This document shows, piece after piece, positions 1-8,916 of a stretch of DNA of 64,000 nt. Each line of letters starts with the position of its first letter. Position 1 is the first letter of the stretch. A program made the position numbers and the translations under genes. This DNA comes from Microbulbifer sp. MKSA007 (GTDB lineage: Bacteria; Pseudomonadota; Gammaproteobacteria; Pseudomonadales; Cellvibrionaceae). Below the pieces are notes generated by a model that was given only the letters and a program-made list of their open reading frames with translations, did no database searches and was not told where the DNA came from. The stretch lies in the NCBI GenBank assembly GCA_032615215.1, contig CP128431.1, positions 248,001 to 312,000 of the forward strand. Reading direction: 5' to 3'.

Positions 1-1
1 A

Positions 2-403
2 ACTCAAAATGAGACAAAAATTAAAAAATACATTCACGAAAGCAACATAAAAGTTAACCAGCTAATCCTTTACAGTGAAGGCGATAGCCCGAGTATGCAG
101 TCTTTATTAAATGATGCCGCTTGTGCAATCGTTAGTGCGGAAAGCGTCTCTATGGTCTCGGAGGCCTTGGCATCATTTACTAAAACGGTCGCAGTATATG
201 AACACTCCTTACCAAGAGAACTACGTATCTCTCGGTTTTTGAAAGATCAATCTGATAGTAATCAAATATCGCTAGTGGACGTATGCTCCTCAAACAGAAT
301 TGATGTGCAGACTATGGAAACTCCCAGTATTTCATGGAAACGTTCATTTCTCTCCGCAGTACATTACAAACTAAATAAGAAAAAAATAGAAGAAGCTGCC
401 TGA
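2..403 (+). CDS. ELM1-like (mitochondrial-fission ELM1 family) protein, C-terminal part
   Basis: The reading frame is open from base 2, so the gene starts left of the window and only the last ~133 residues are seen. The segment VSAESVSMVSEALASF followed by a hydrophobic V-x-VYE stretch resembles the nucleotide-sugar-binding C-terminal end of ELM1/DUF1022 proteins, which share a glycosyltransferase-B-like fold (family knowledge). The stop overlaps the start of the next gene by one base (TGATG), implying translational coupling with the pyruvyl-transferase gene. This and the next three genes are noticeably AT-rich compared with the rest of the window. The assignment rests on a short motif; another GT-B-type glycosyltransferase is the main alternative. 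Confidence 0.55.
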   Translation, partial: TQNETKIKKYIHESNIKVNQLILYSEGDSPSMQSLLNDAACAIVSAESVSMVSEALASFTKTVAVYEHSLPRELRISRFLKDQSDSNQISLVDVCSSNRIDVQTMETPSISWKRSFLSAVHYKLNKKKIEEAA

Positions 404-1371
404 TGTTCAAATATGTTTTGATGAATGACACTTTCGATACGTGGCATCATGGATGTCGAGCAGTATCACGCGTAATTCGGAAAGAAATGGAGCACAGAGG
501 GTTTAGTTTGTCTGCGACCTCTCGTGTAGGCGCTTCTTGGTGGGAGGATTCTGTGTTTGTTGAGCACGCGAAGCAAGCAGACCTAATACTTATTAATGGC
601 GAAGGCACATTTCATAGCGGAAGCTCGGAAGCAGAAAAATGCATGCGCATATTTCAAGAGAAAACCTCAAGCAATCGCATCGCACTAATTAATAGTATTT
701 GGCAAGACAACCCTACCTCTTGGGTCGATATTATCTCGAACGCATCCTACATCTCTTTAAGAGATACCAACAGTCAAAAAAAACTGACCGAACATGGCGT
801 CCAAGCTCATTATTGTCCTGACTTAAGTCTTATCAGTTCTAAACCCATTTCCACTTTAAATCCACGCAGTGGAGTCGCATGGGGTGATGCCCTCAAAAGA
901 AATGTCACACGAGATTTGTATAAAGGATTTAGATCATCGAGAGGAGAAAACTACTTTGCAAGCGTACGTCCAACTCATCGTTCTCCTTTAACGTCATATC
1001 CATTAAAAGATTTGCGCTACAGTCTTACATGCTGGTGGAAAAATTATAGTTGCTTCAATGATGAAGAAGAACTGGCACGGTTCTTAGCCCAACGAAATTT
1101 GTACATTACCGGACGTTTCCATGGTGCATGCTTGGCTTTGTGCGCTGGCACACCTTTTGTTGCAGTTGCATCAAATACAAAAAAAATCACATTTCTTTTG
1201 AATGACATGGGGTTAAATCCCGCGCGTGTATTTACTGACACCAAACACCTTTTGACAGCATCTCCAGAACAGTGGTGCTGGAGTCCGGATGAACAGGAAA
1301 GTCTTAAAGAAAACCTCGAGAACGCAAGGTCTCGAGCAACTAAAATGTTTGATGAAATTTGTGCTTGCTAA
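403..1371 (+). CDS. polysaccharide pyruvyl transferase family protein
   Basis: A 322-residue protein with the two blocks usual in this family: an early GEGTFHSG segment (around residue 66), and a late block TGRFHGACLALCAGTPFVAV (around residues 232-251). Members transfer pyruvate ketals or related groups to surface polysaccharides from a GT-B-like fold (family knowledge). It starts inside the TGATG overlap with the upstream ELM1-like gene, so no separate ribosome-binding site is needed. The following genes encode an unknown protein and a sialyltransferase-like GT29 protein, which points to one surface-glycan cluster. The sugar acceptor cannot be told from sequence. Low GC suggests acquisition by transfer, as is common for glycan loci. 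Confidence 0.8.
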   Translation: MFKYVLMNDTFDTWHHGCRAVSRVIRKEMEHRGFSLSATSRVGASWWEDSVFVEHAKQADLILINGEGTFHSGSSEAEKCMRIFQEKTSSNRIALINSIWQDNPTSWVDIISNASYISLRDTNSQKKLTEHGVQAHYCPDLSLISSKPISTLNPRSGVAWGDALKRNVTRDLYKGFRSSRGENYFASVRPTHRSPLTSYPLKDLRYSLTCWWKNYSCFNDEEELARFLAQRNLYITGRFHGACLALCAGTPFVAVASNTKKITFLLNDMGLNPARVFTDTKHLLTASPEQWCWSPDEQESLKENLENARSRATKMFDEICAC

Positions 1372-1446
1372 TTATTTTGATGGCATCTAATGCATCTCGA
1401 AAGTTCTGCTAAAAGCAAATTTTCCGCTTAGAGTTCCCAAGACCAA

Positions 1447-2145
1447 ATGCCAATGTTTGAACTTGGCGAACCAATCTGGAGAAGCACAATCGTTATATTT
1501 GATGAAATCTCGTTACCGAAACCTAGCCGTTTCTTCAAACGACAGCTCAGCGTAGATGGTATCCGATACAAGGCCAATGTCGCTTCGTGGTCATTTTACA
1601 TACCAGAATTACAACTAAAGCTCCTGCACTCATTTGACGGACATTGCCATTGCATCTCCAAAGGCGCCCCTTCTCGTACTGATATACTCAATGGGCGCAA
1701 CGTTCTAAGCACTGACCGTTACACAGTTAAAGACTGGCAGAACGTTTACAAAAAAACAGTCGCTCGTCGAACTGCAGAGAATTTTGTGAGCGCAGTTAGG
1801 TTACAAAATGCCGGCATAGGACCCAAAGTATTGGATGTTGCCTTTATCCGCACCTTCAATGCGTTTTACAATAGCAATCCAACATGGACTTGCGGCCTCA
1901 TTGTTGAAAATCTCTATAAATACCCAAGAAAGGCTCAATCTACGCTTCAAGACTTGGAACGTGCAGGAGTGATACCTGATCGTATCAATAGCTGTATTCG
2001 GCAGCAAATACACGGCTACGTAAGTGACTTGAACTCTGTTATTGGAGTAATGCCGACAAATGCAGACAAAGATATTTGTGAGTTAAGCAGTGAGCTCGAG
2101 AATGAAATTCACGCAACACTGCACCAACATAATCAATACGCATGA
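1447..2145 (+). CDS. unknown protein of a surface-glycan cluster
   Basis: I do not recognise this 232-residue protein. It has no signal peptide and no clear membrane helix. The middle (about residues 108-155, with RTAENFVSAVRLQNAGIGPK then GLIVENL) loosely recalls the N-lobe of kinase-fold sugar or LPS kinases, but no catalytic HxD or DFG-like motif follows, so a kinase call is not made. It starts 75 bases after the pyruvyl-transferase gene and overlaps the GT29 gene by four bases (ATGA), so it is almost certainly co-translated with that gene. A role in modifying or handling the same glycan is inferred from position only. Confidence 0.6.
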   Translation: MPMFELGEPIWRSTIVIFDEISLPKPSRFFKRQLSVDGIRYKANVASWSFYIPELQLKLLHSFDGHCHCISKGAPSRTDILNGRNVLSTDRYTVKDWQNVYKKTVARRTAENFVSAVRLQNAGIGPKVLDVAFIRTFNAFYNSNPTWTCGLIVENLYKYPRKAQSTLQDLERAGVIPDRINSCIRQQIHGYVSDLNSVIGVMPTNADKDICELSSELENEIHATLHQHNQYA

Positions 2146-2753
2146 TGCAACTGAAAAAGTATATTTCTGGCAAATCCGTCGCAGTTATCGGCAACTCAAA
2201 TAATCTAATGAGTTACTCTTACGGCCGTGAAATTGATGAGCATGACATTGTCATAAGAATGAACCGTGGCATTTTAATACCTGACACGCACTGTTTTGGG
2301 GCACGGACAGATATCTGGTGCTACAGCACCTACAAGCTCGTAAAAGAAATATATCCTCTCTGCAAATGCGATATTCGTGTTTACATGTCCCCTAAAGAGA
2401 GAAAGCTCTTCAAAAAAGGTCCCGAGAATTTGTTCTTTCCCATGACATTATGGAAGAGCTTAAATATGCAACTAAGTGCCAGACCATCAGTAGGTGCAAT
2501 GGTGTCATACTTGCTTCTACAATGTGAACCAAGAACAGTCACATTTTATGGGTTCGACTTCAAAGCTACTAAGAGTTTTTACGAGAAGAAAAGCAATACT
2601 GGATCCCACAACTTCTTGAAAGAAAAACAATTAATTCAAGATATTTCTTTGAAAAAGAATTGGATTATAAAAGAATGCTCGAAAGAGTACAAAGGTAATA
2701 CAAAATTCAATAATTACTTATTAAAAATAAAAAACTTCTTCAGGATAACATAG
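2142..2753 (+). CDS. glycosyltransferase family 29 (sialyltransferase-like) protein
   Basis: A 203-residue protein. The N-terminus contains a sialylmotif-L-like block: SVAVIGNSNNLMSYSYG, then EIDEHDIVIRMNRG and FGARTDIWCYS, the pattern of GT29 enzymes (G-N-S-x-N-L, ID-x-HD-x-V-x-RMN, G-x-RTD). A second block, RPSVGAMVSYLLLQCEP, then TFYGFDF, matches the sialylmotif-S region. GT29 enzymes use CMP-activated sialic acid or related donors; the family is best known from animals, with scattered bacterial members (family knowledge). The ATGA overlap with the preceding gene indicates co-translation. It is short for the family and lacks an N-terminal membrane anchor, so it probably acts in the cytoplasm on a capsule or LPS precursor. 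No CMP-sialic acid synthesis genes are visible here. Confidence 0.75.
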   Translation: MMQLKKYISGKSVAVIGNSNNLMSYSYGREIDEHDIVIRMNRGILIPDTHCFGARTDIWCYSTYKLVKEIYPLCKCDIRVYMSPKERKLFKKGPENLFFPMTLWKSLNMQLSARPSVGAMVSYLLLQCEPRTVTFYGFDFKATKSFYEKKSNTGSHNFLKEKQLIQDISLKKNWIIKECSKEYKGNTKFNNYLLKIKNFFRIT

Positions 2754-2779
2754 CTTTTATATCATTATATTAAAAGCTA
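2751..2779. terminator. convergent hairpin, probable bidirectional terminator
   Basis: TAGCTTTTA and TAAAAGCTA form a 9-bp stem around an 11-base AT-rich loop. It lies between the convergent GT29 and hydrolase genes and covers the hydrolase stop codon. Confidence 0.5.
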
Positions 2780-3603
2780 CTCACCAACCAGTTCAACAGT
2801 GCTGGCATCAACTGATGATCAAACTCATCCGGCCCTTCCAGAACTCCGAAGACATGATCCGTATCAAGGACGGTCAGTTGCTTCGCTCCTAAATGCCGGC
2901 GAAGCCAGATTTCGCTGGAGGTTGGTTGAGGGAAGATGACCCGGTCGTGTCGCGCAGCAACAACCAGCATGGGGCTCACAAACCCTGATCGTTCCAATAC
3001 CGGAGGAACTTCAGGCAGATCCTGAAAGAAGCGGGCCTTGATCTGAATTTTGGTACCCCAGGGAAATTCTGCGGAAACCAAATGATCCGGATCTACAAGC
3101 GCGGCACAGGTGCGGACCTTCTCTCCAACCAGATGGCGAAAGGTCTTTCGTGGGTGGACAGTTGGTGCCAGCAAGGCAATGCCATCAAGATCAGGCCGCT
3201 TTATCGCAGCACATCCAGCGATATATCCGCCCTGACTCCAGCCAACCAGAATGAGTTTGGAGAACGATAGGTTCCTTTGAGCTCTGACCCAATCAACAAC
3301 GGCGATTGCATCCTCAGTCTGACTTTCAAAGGTGTTGTCTTCCCAAGCGCCGTCGCTGTCTCCGGAGCCGCGAAAGTCTATCCGTAAAGTGGCGTAGCCA
3401 ACTTCCGCAAGAACACGGGCCATGCGAGAGAAGAGGCCTTCACTGGTCCCAACGATCTCCAGCTCGTCGCGGCTTCCGTGAAAGCCGTGAAGGAGGATCA
3501 GAAGGGGCGCGCCAACACTGGTAGAGCCTGCAAGTGTTCCGATAATCTTCTGGTCACCAACCGGAATGGCAACCACTTGCTCTTTTTGCTTTACATCCAG
3601 CAC
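2770..3603 (-). CDS. alpha/beta hydrolase, cytoplasmic
   Basis: Serine hydrolase of the BAAT/serine-aminopeptidase type: oxyanion region ILLHGFHGSRDEL, DFRGSGDSDG, nucleophile elbow GWSQGG, a late aspartate region (VAARHDRVIFP) and a catalytic-His region DTDHVFG. The frame extends to a TTG at 3618, but I prefer the GTG at 3603, which has GAGGG eight bases upstream. There is no signal peptide. The downstream gene on the same strand order (3727-4626) is a close paralogue that does carry one, so the pair looks like a tandem duplication with one exported copy. The substrate is unknown; carboxyl ester or peptide hydrolysis is typical of the family. Confidence 0.8.
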   Translation of the reverse strand: MLDVKQKEQVVAIPVGDQKIIGTLAGSTSVGAPLLILLHGFHGSRDELEIVGTSEGLFSRMARVLAEVGYATLRIDFRGSGDSDGAWEDNTFESQTEDAIAVVDWVRAQRNLSFSKLILVGWSQGGYIAGCAAIKRPDLDGIALLAPTVHPRKTFRHLVGEKVRTCAALVDPDHLVSAEFPWGTKIQIKARFFQDLPEVPPVLERSGFVSPMLVVAARHDRVIFPQPTSSEIWLRRHLGAKQLTVLDTDHVFGVLEGPDEFDHQLMPALLNWLVSSF

Positions 3604-3726
3604 CTTGCTTGCCCTCAACTCCCCCTACGTGAAGCTGTAAAGCTAAGTCGAAAGCTGGCACAAAAATACTGAAAGTTCTTCAGGAGCAGCCACCCTCAAT
3701 CGACCGACTGCTCCAACAGCAAAAGG

Positions 3727-4626
3727 CTAGAGCTGTTCCTCGAACCATTCAAGAATAGCAGGCACGACCTGCTCATCTATCATCTTTGGTCCTTCAAACG
3801 CACTCCAGACATGATCCGTATCGAGCACTAGCAGTTTCTCTTCACCGTTGTGGTACCTCATCCAAGCTTCACCGATGGCGGGCTGCGGTGTGATCAACGC
3901 ATCTTTCTGAGCCATGATCACCATCAGCGGCCCATCATACTGCGCAGCTGCTGCAAGCGGGCTTGTTATCGGCAGCTCCTGATAGAAGCGAGCCTTCAGC
4001 GTGGTATCCACGCCCCAAGGCAGACTGGCCGTGATTGGAGTTTCCGGATCAGAAGACATAGCCTTCTCGACAAGCTCTTTGCCGAAGAGGCCGATGAATG
4101 TGACGAGGGGATTAGTCGCTGGGGCCATCAACACAACACTGTCGACATCTGATCTCGCAGCTGCAGCATGGCTCGCGACCAAACCACCCTGACTCCAACC
4201 GATCAACGCAAGTTTACCCCCTTTAAACGCATCTTGCGCACGAATCCACGCAATCGCAGTTACGGCATCTTTGATCTGGCTGGAGAAGGTGGTGTCCTCC
4301 CATTTGCCGTCACTTTCGCCAGATCCGCGGAAGTCGATCCGCAAAGATGAAACACCCTGCTCGGCCATAAGGCGGGCCATGCGAGAGAACACGCCCTCAT
4401 CCGTTTCCTTCACCGGCAGCTCATCCCGCGTTCCGGTAAAACCATGTAATAGAATGGCAATAGGCGCGTTTTCTTGTGAGGCCGTTTCAAGCGTGGCAAT
4501 CATGTTTTGATCTCCAACTGGAATGGAAACAATCCTCTCTTCAGCAGTGGCGCTTTGGACCAAAGAAAAGCCCAAAAGGCTGACCACACCAAAGCTCAGC
4601 GCAATTATTTTCTTAGATAAACCCAT
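3727..4626 (-). CDS. alpha/beta hydrolase with signal peptide
   Basis: A hydrolase of about 299 residues that parallels the 2770-3603 protein along its length: RIVSIPVGDQ, LLHGFTGTRDEL, DFRGSGESDG, elbow GWSQGG and DTDHVWS. The ATG at 4626 gives MGLSKKIIALSFGV and a hydrophobic stretch ending in SATAEE, a standard Sec signal peptide; the longer frame upstream adds an unlikely extension. The mature enzyme is therefore expected in the periplasm. It is transcribed toward its cytoplasmic paralogue and is divergent from the sulfatase-type gene at 4806. The function beyond serine hydrolase is not resolvable. Confidence 0.82.
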   Translation of the reverse strand: MGLSKKIIALSFGVVSLLGFSLVQSATAEERIVSIPVGDQNMIATLETASQENAPIAILLHGFTGTRDELPVKETDEGVFSRMARLMAEQGVSSLRIDFRGSGESDGKWEDTTFSSQIKDAVTAIAWIRAQDAFKGGKLALIGWSQGGLVASHAAAARSDVDSVVLMAPATNPLVTFIGLFGKELVEKAMSSDPETPITASLPWGVDTTLKARFYQELPITSPLAAAAQYDGPLMVIMAQKDALITPQPAIGEAWMRYHNGEEKLLVLDTDHVWSAFEGPKMIDEQVVPAILEWFEEQL

Positions 4627-4805
4627 CTCAACAATTTCCCCCAAAACTCTAATTCTAAAAACACGCAATAGTATAATCAGCCAGATTTGCTCATCAATGA
4701 TTGAAAAACCCAACACCTATGAGGTCAAGTTAAACACTGCCGTCCCCTTGCTAATCCTGTGACAAATAAGGGAATATACCCCATCAATCTGGGGAGGTGT
4801 TTGAG

Positions 4806-6425
4806 ATGGCGAATGGCCGCAATGTGCTTTGGATCATGTGTGATCAGCTACGGTTTGATTACCTGAGCTGCTATGGCCACCCGCATTTGCACACCCCAAA
4901 CATTGATAGGCTGGCGGAACGCGGCGTACGTTTTAACCGTGCGTATGTGCAGTCCCCCATTTGCGGCCCGTCTCGCATGAGCTTTTATACAGGCCGATAC
5001 GTGCGCTCCCACGGCAGCACCTGGAACGGCATTCCGCTTCGGGTAGGAGAGCCAACGCTTGGCGATCATTTGCAAGAGATTGGTGTACGCAACGTACTGG
5101 TCGGCAAAACGCATATGCGTGCGGACACCGAAGGCATGGTCCGCCTGGGTATCTCACCTGAAAGCTTCATCGGCGCCCGCGTTGCCGAATGCGGGTTTGA
5201 GGTGTTCGAACGCGATGATGGCCTCCATCCGGATGGCCCTTACTCACCTAACCCAGAATATGACAGCTATCTCAAAGCCAAAGGCTATGACGGGCCTAAC
5301 CAGTGGGAGCGATGGTCAAACTCGGCGGAGGGAGAGGACGGAGAAATCCTCTCTGGCTGGTTGCTTGGTCATTCCGATAAGCCAGCTCGCGTACAAGCTG
5401 AACACGCCGAAACTCCCTATATGATCCAGCGGTTTAAAGACTTTGTCGCCGTTGCTGGAGACCAGCCGTGGTGCGTGCACCTTTCCCTGATCAAGCCGCA
5501 CTGGCCCTACATTGTGCCTGCGCCTTATCATGACATGTACAGCGCTGAAGATGTGCTGCCTGTTGTCCGTTCCGAAGAGGAGAGGCAAGACCCGCACCCC
5601 GTGTTCAAGGCCTTCATGGGAGAACGTGTTTCCAAAGCATTTTCCAATGATGAGACCCGTGCCAAGGTCATCCCTGCTTATATGGGGCTGATCAAACAGA
5701 TCGATGATGAAATCGGTAAGCTCATGAAGTTTCTCGATGAAAAGGGGCTAACCGATAACACCATGATTGTATTCACCTCCGATCACGGTGACTATCTGGG
5801 TGACCACTGGATGGGTGAGAAGGAACTCTTCCACGAACCTTCCGTCAAAATCCCACTTATTGTGGTCGATCCGCGCCCGGAAGCAAACAGTACACGCGGA
5901 TCCGTCAGTGAGGATCTGGTGGAAGCCATTGATCTTGCACCGACCTTCGTGGAGTTCTGCGGAGGTACACCCAAGCCAAACGTTCTGGAAGGTCGCTCTC
6001 TGCTGCCTTTGCTGGAAAGCGCAGAGCCTATCACGTGGCGTGAGTTCACGATCAGCGAGTACGACTACTCCATGCGGAATGCGCGAATGGATCTTGGACT
6101 ACCGGTTTCTGATTGCCGCTTGGCTATGATTATGGATAAGCGCTGGAAGTTCATTCATGCTGAAGGCTTCCGTCCAATGCTCTTCGATCTACAGGAAGAC
6201 CCGCAGGAACTTCAAGACCTTGGCGCAGACCCTGCCTACGCAGCTGAGCGAGAGCGGATGAGCGAAGCTTTGTTTGCCTGGTACCGGAAGCACCATACCC
6301 GGATCACGATGACAGACAAACAGATCGCAGCAAACGCTGGCAAAGAACTACAGGCTGGTATTCTCATTGGTTACACTGATGAGGATGAGCTGGAAGAGGC
6401 CAAGCGAGAGCAAGGCCTCCTTTGA
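4806..6425 (+). CDS. sulfatase-superfamily hydrolase, phosphonate monoester hydrolase/phosphodiesterase-like
   Basis: A 539-residue enzyme of the alkaline phosphatase superfamily. An N-terminal metal site (VLWIMCDQLRFDY) is followed by CGPSR at Cys53, the C-x-P-x-R signal for conversion to formylglycine. FTSDHGDYLGDH near residue 320 supplies further metal ligands. Overall arrangement, including the KPHWPYIVPAPYHDMY segment and the C-terminal FDLQEDPQELQDLG, resembles bacterial phosphonate monoester hydrolases (PMH/PehA) more than arylsulfatases, so phosphodiester or phosphonate monoester hydrolysis is my best guess, with sulfatase activity possible. The ATG at 4806 is chosen because GGGGAGG lies eight bases upstream; the GTG at 4797 would sit on that site. 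No formylglycine-generating enzyme is encoded in the window. Confidence 0.8.
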   Translation: MANGRNVLWIMCDQLRFDYLSCYGHPHLHTPNIDRLAERGVRFNRAYVQSPICGPSRMSFYTGRYVRSHGSTWNGIPLRVGEPTLGDHLQEIGVRNVLVGKTHMRADTEGMVRLGISPESFIGARVAECGFEVFERDDGLHPDGPYSPNPEYDSYLKAKGYDGPNQWERWSNSAEGEDGEILSGWLLGHSDKPARVQAEHAETPYMIQRFKDFVAVAGDQPWCVHLSLIKPHWPYIVPAPYHDMYSAEDVLPVVRSEEERQDPHPVFKAFMGERVSKAFSNDETRAKVIPAYMGLIKQIDDEIGKLMKFLDEKGLTDNTMIVFTSDHGDYLGDHWMGEKELFHEPSVKIPLIVVDPRPEANSTRGSVSEDLVEAIDLAPTFVEFCGGTPKPNVLEGRSLLPLLESAEPITWREFTISEYDYSMRNARMDLGLPVSDCRLAMIMDKRWKFIHAEGFRPMLFDLQEDPQELQDLGADPAYAAERERMSEALFAWYRKHHTRITMTDKQIAANAGKELQAGILIGYTDEDELEEAKREQGLL

Positions 6426-6435
6426 GGAGCAACGA

Positions 6436-6455
6436 GAGGGAGTATTTGCTCCCTC
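6436..6455. terminator. hairpin between convergent genes
   Basis: GAGGGAG-TATTTG-CTCCCTC is a perfect 7-bp stem in the 33-bp gap between the sulfatase-type gene and the convergent hydrolase gene. No long U run follows, so it is a candidate only. Confidence 0.5.
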
Positions 6456-6458
6456 ACC

Positions 6459-7478
6459 TCACAGCTTCAGAAAACGCGCAATCTCTGCAAGAATATCCGC
6501 GTGGATTTGCGCGCGGTCAGTCCCTTCCGGGTCATCACAGACCGGATCATCTTTTTCAGCTGCTAAGACTGCAGGCCCTTCCGGTTTACATTCTGCCAGA
6601 AACGTGAAGTGGTGGCCGGGTTTAACGACTGCGTAAGTCGCATCCTCAAGCTTGCCAAGAAGGTTGCTGCCCTCAGGCCCGACATCAGCCGCCTTCCAAA
6701 GGTGCTCCTGACCGATGTTGATCAAAAGAACCGGTTGTTGAACCTTTGCAAGGCTCTGCTCATCGACTGCGTAGGTAAAGCCCGGATCTATGGCAACGAC
6801 AGCAGAAACGCGTGGGTCTTCAACTCTCTTTGAAAATCCGGCTGGCATACGGGAGAAGTCGACACCGCCTTTGGAGAGAAATACACAATCAGCCTGAGAC
6901 TTGCCAATGCCCCGGCAATATTCATTGTACCGATCTCCATCAAAGCGCAGACCAGCAAGATTCAACGCAGTTGCTCCACCCAACGAGAAGCCAAGGGATG
7001 TAATACGGGCTTTGTCGACGTGCTCTTCAAAAAATGGATCATCAAGCAGTTCATCCAGAGCCGCACTCAGATCCTTAGCCCGCTCATCCAAACGCACGGA
7101 ACGTCTTGGTGACGAGTCACCAGACGTGCTGCCCTGATGATTAACCGCAAGCACCATAACCCCTCTCAGCGCCAGTCCTGAGGAGAGCCATGATATCGTG
7201 TCCATGTTGCCGCCAGATCCATGCGACAGCAATACAAGTGGATGCTTTCCATCTTTAACCGCAGCACCAATATAGGCCGAAGTGCCTTTGAATACCGCAT
7301 TATCGCCGACCAGACCGCGATAAGTCGCGGTCTTGGCAGGATACCAAATGGAGGCGGCAACAGCTGATGTTCGATGGGAGGCTGAGACAGTGAGGCGATC
7401 ATAGCCCGCGTAAGGCATTTCTGCCAAAGCGGCTGTGCAGGTGAGAGCGAAGATACTGCTGAGAATAATGGATTTCAT
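6459..7478 (-). CDS. exported alpha/beta hydrolase, dienelactone hydrolase/PAF-acetylhydrolase-like
   Basis: A protein of about 339 residues. The start at 7478 (MKSIILSSIFALTCTAALAE) gives a clear signal peptide and has AAAGGA upstream; the frame runs 28 codons further upstream without support. The mature part shows LVLLSHGSGGN (oxyanion region), an elbow GFSLGG, and a late PGHHFTFL region with the likely catalytic His. This pattern is seen in predicted dienelactone hydrolases and PAF-acetylhydrolase-like lipases. Two Cys pairs near the C-terminus suit a periplasmic or secreted enzyme. It is convergent with the sulfatase-type gene. The substrate is unknown. Confidence 0.75.
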   Translation of the reverse strand: MKSIILSSIFALTCTAALAEMPYAGYDRLTVSASHRTSAVAASIWYPAKTATYRGLVGDNAVFKGTSAYIGAAVKDGKHPLVLLSHGSGGNMDTISWLSSGLALRGVMVLAVNHQGSTSGDSSPRRSVRLDERAKDLSAALDELLDDPFFEEHVDKARITSLGFSLGGATALNLAGLRFDGDRYNEYCRGIGKSQADCVFLSKGGVDFSRMPAGFSKRVEDPRVSAVVAIDPGFTYAVDEQSLAKVQQPVLLINIGQEHLWKAADVGPEGSNLLGKLEDATYAVVKPGHHFTFLAECKPEGPAVLAAEKDDPVCDDPEGTDRAQIHADILAEIARFLKL

Positions 7479-7587
7479 GATACTATCCTTTGCATTGAGA
7501 TAGCATCTTGCTAGATGGCCGAACGCCTTAGAGCGTCCTGAAACACGAAGTAGGTCTCCCATATCGTGTTTCAGGACGGCAACCGGA

Positions 7588-8916
7588 TCAGGTGCGCATT
7601 TCGCTGTTGCTCAGCGGACCATTGCGCAATTCGCTGATGTACTCGTTCACAGCAGAGGACAGCGATGCAATCTGCTGGTTCATTTCAACGGCTGAACCAA
7701 TCACGCTTTCAGCGGCATTTTCGGTCTCGTTTGCATAAGTCGACACATCTGCCACGTTACTGGCCACTAGGCGGGTGCCGGAGTAAGCCTCTGCAATGTT
7801 CTGAGCAATCTCGGTCGTCGCTTCCGCCTGTTGCTTGGCAGAGAGCGAAATGGAATCCGTGACGCTTTCGATTTTGGAAATAGATTCCGCAACTTGTTTG
7901 AATGAAACAACTGTTTCGGCAGTGGCTGACTGAATTGCCTCGATCTGACCGGAAATCTGCCCAATCGCGTCGGATGTTTGCGAGGCAAGCTCCTTCACTT
8001 CACCAGCAACAACGGCGAAGCCTTTGCCTGTTTCCCCCGCGCGCGCAGCTTCAATGGTCGCGTTCAATGCCAGCAAATGGGTTTGCTCTGCGATGGAACT
8101 GATCAACTCGACTACTTCGCCGATGGTTTCAGCAGCAGCGCTTAGGCTACTGATCTTGGTTTCACCTGCTTCCACTTCCTGAACTGCGGTTTTGGTGACA
8201 TCAGCGGTGAACTTCACTTGATTGCCGATCTCGGCAGCAGATGCGGAAAGCTCTTCAACGGCGGCAGAAACGGTTTGTACGTTGGCAGAGGTTTCTTCAG
8301 AAGCCACGGTCACGGCAGATGCGCGCTGAAGCGTCAGGTCGGCAGACTGCTCCATCTGCTGCGCATTCTGGTTCATGTTATGGCCTGCGCTGGAAAGCGT
8401 TTCTGTTGCCGACTTTGTCAGCATCTCAAAGGCATCAGTCTGGCCGGAAAAATCGCAGATACGGTCCTGAACTTTGGAGATCGCATGGTTGACCTGATTT
8501 GCATAAACCAGAAACGAGCCCTGCAAACCACGTGTTACTACACGACGATAATACTTGTTCGCTGAAAGTGCATGCGTGGACGCCACCATCTCGCGAATAA
8601 AGGAATCCATTTTATCAGTTGAGTAGTTCACGCTGGCGAGAAGATCCTTCAGCTCACCATGGTCCATACCAACCAAAGTGCGCGCTTCCAGATCACCGCT
8701 CGCCTGCGAAGCAGCGGTCTCGGTTATGTGCTTCAACACACGGCGCACTTTCAACATGAAGAACAGCGCAGATACTGCTGTTAGTGCAGCCAAGGCAGAC
8801 AGGAGTGAGAGCAAACCACTCTCTCCGCCCATATTCATCAGCGCAACAACAACACATAGCGCAGCCGTCAGGCAACTTAGAAGGACACTCTTAGAGAGTG
8901 AGGATAAATTCATCAT
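7588..8916 (-). CDS. methyl-accepting chemotaxis protein without periplasmic sensor (partner of the PAS gene)
   Basis: A 442-residue chemoreceptor. Two closely spaced hydrophobic helices (about residues 9-30 and 33-55) leave almost no periplasmic domain. The conserved signalling hairpin tip is EQTHLLALNATIEAARAGE followed by GKGFAVVAGEVKELA. A coiled coil follows. It has no ligand domain of its own, but its start overlaps the end of the PAS-domain gene by about 26 bases. The two are therefore probably co-translated and together would equal an Aer-type aerotaxis receptor, with the PAS sensor as a separate polypeptide. CheA/CheW coupling is family knowledge; no che genes are in the window. Confidence 0.88.
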   Translation of the reverse strand: MMNLSSLSKSVLLSCLTAALCVVVALMNMGGESGLLSLLSALAALTAVSALFFMLKVRRVLKHITETAASQASGDLEARTLVGMDHGELKDLLASVNYSTDKMDSFIREMVASTHALSANKYYRRVVTRGLQGSFLVYANQVNHAISKVQDRICDFSGQTDAFEMLTKSATETLSSAGHNMNQNAQQMEQSADLTLQRASAVTVASEETSANVQTVSAAVEELSASAAEIGNQVKFTADVTKTAVQEVEAGETKISSLSAAAETIGEVVELISSIAEQTHLLALNATIEAARAGETGKGFAVVAGEVKELASQTSDAIGQISGQIEAIQSATAETVVSFKQVAESISKIESVTDSISLSAKQQAEATTEIAQNIAEAYSGTRLVASNVADVSTYANETENAAESVIGSAVEMNQQIASLSSAVNEYISELRNGPLSNSEMRT

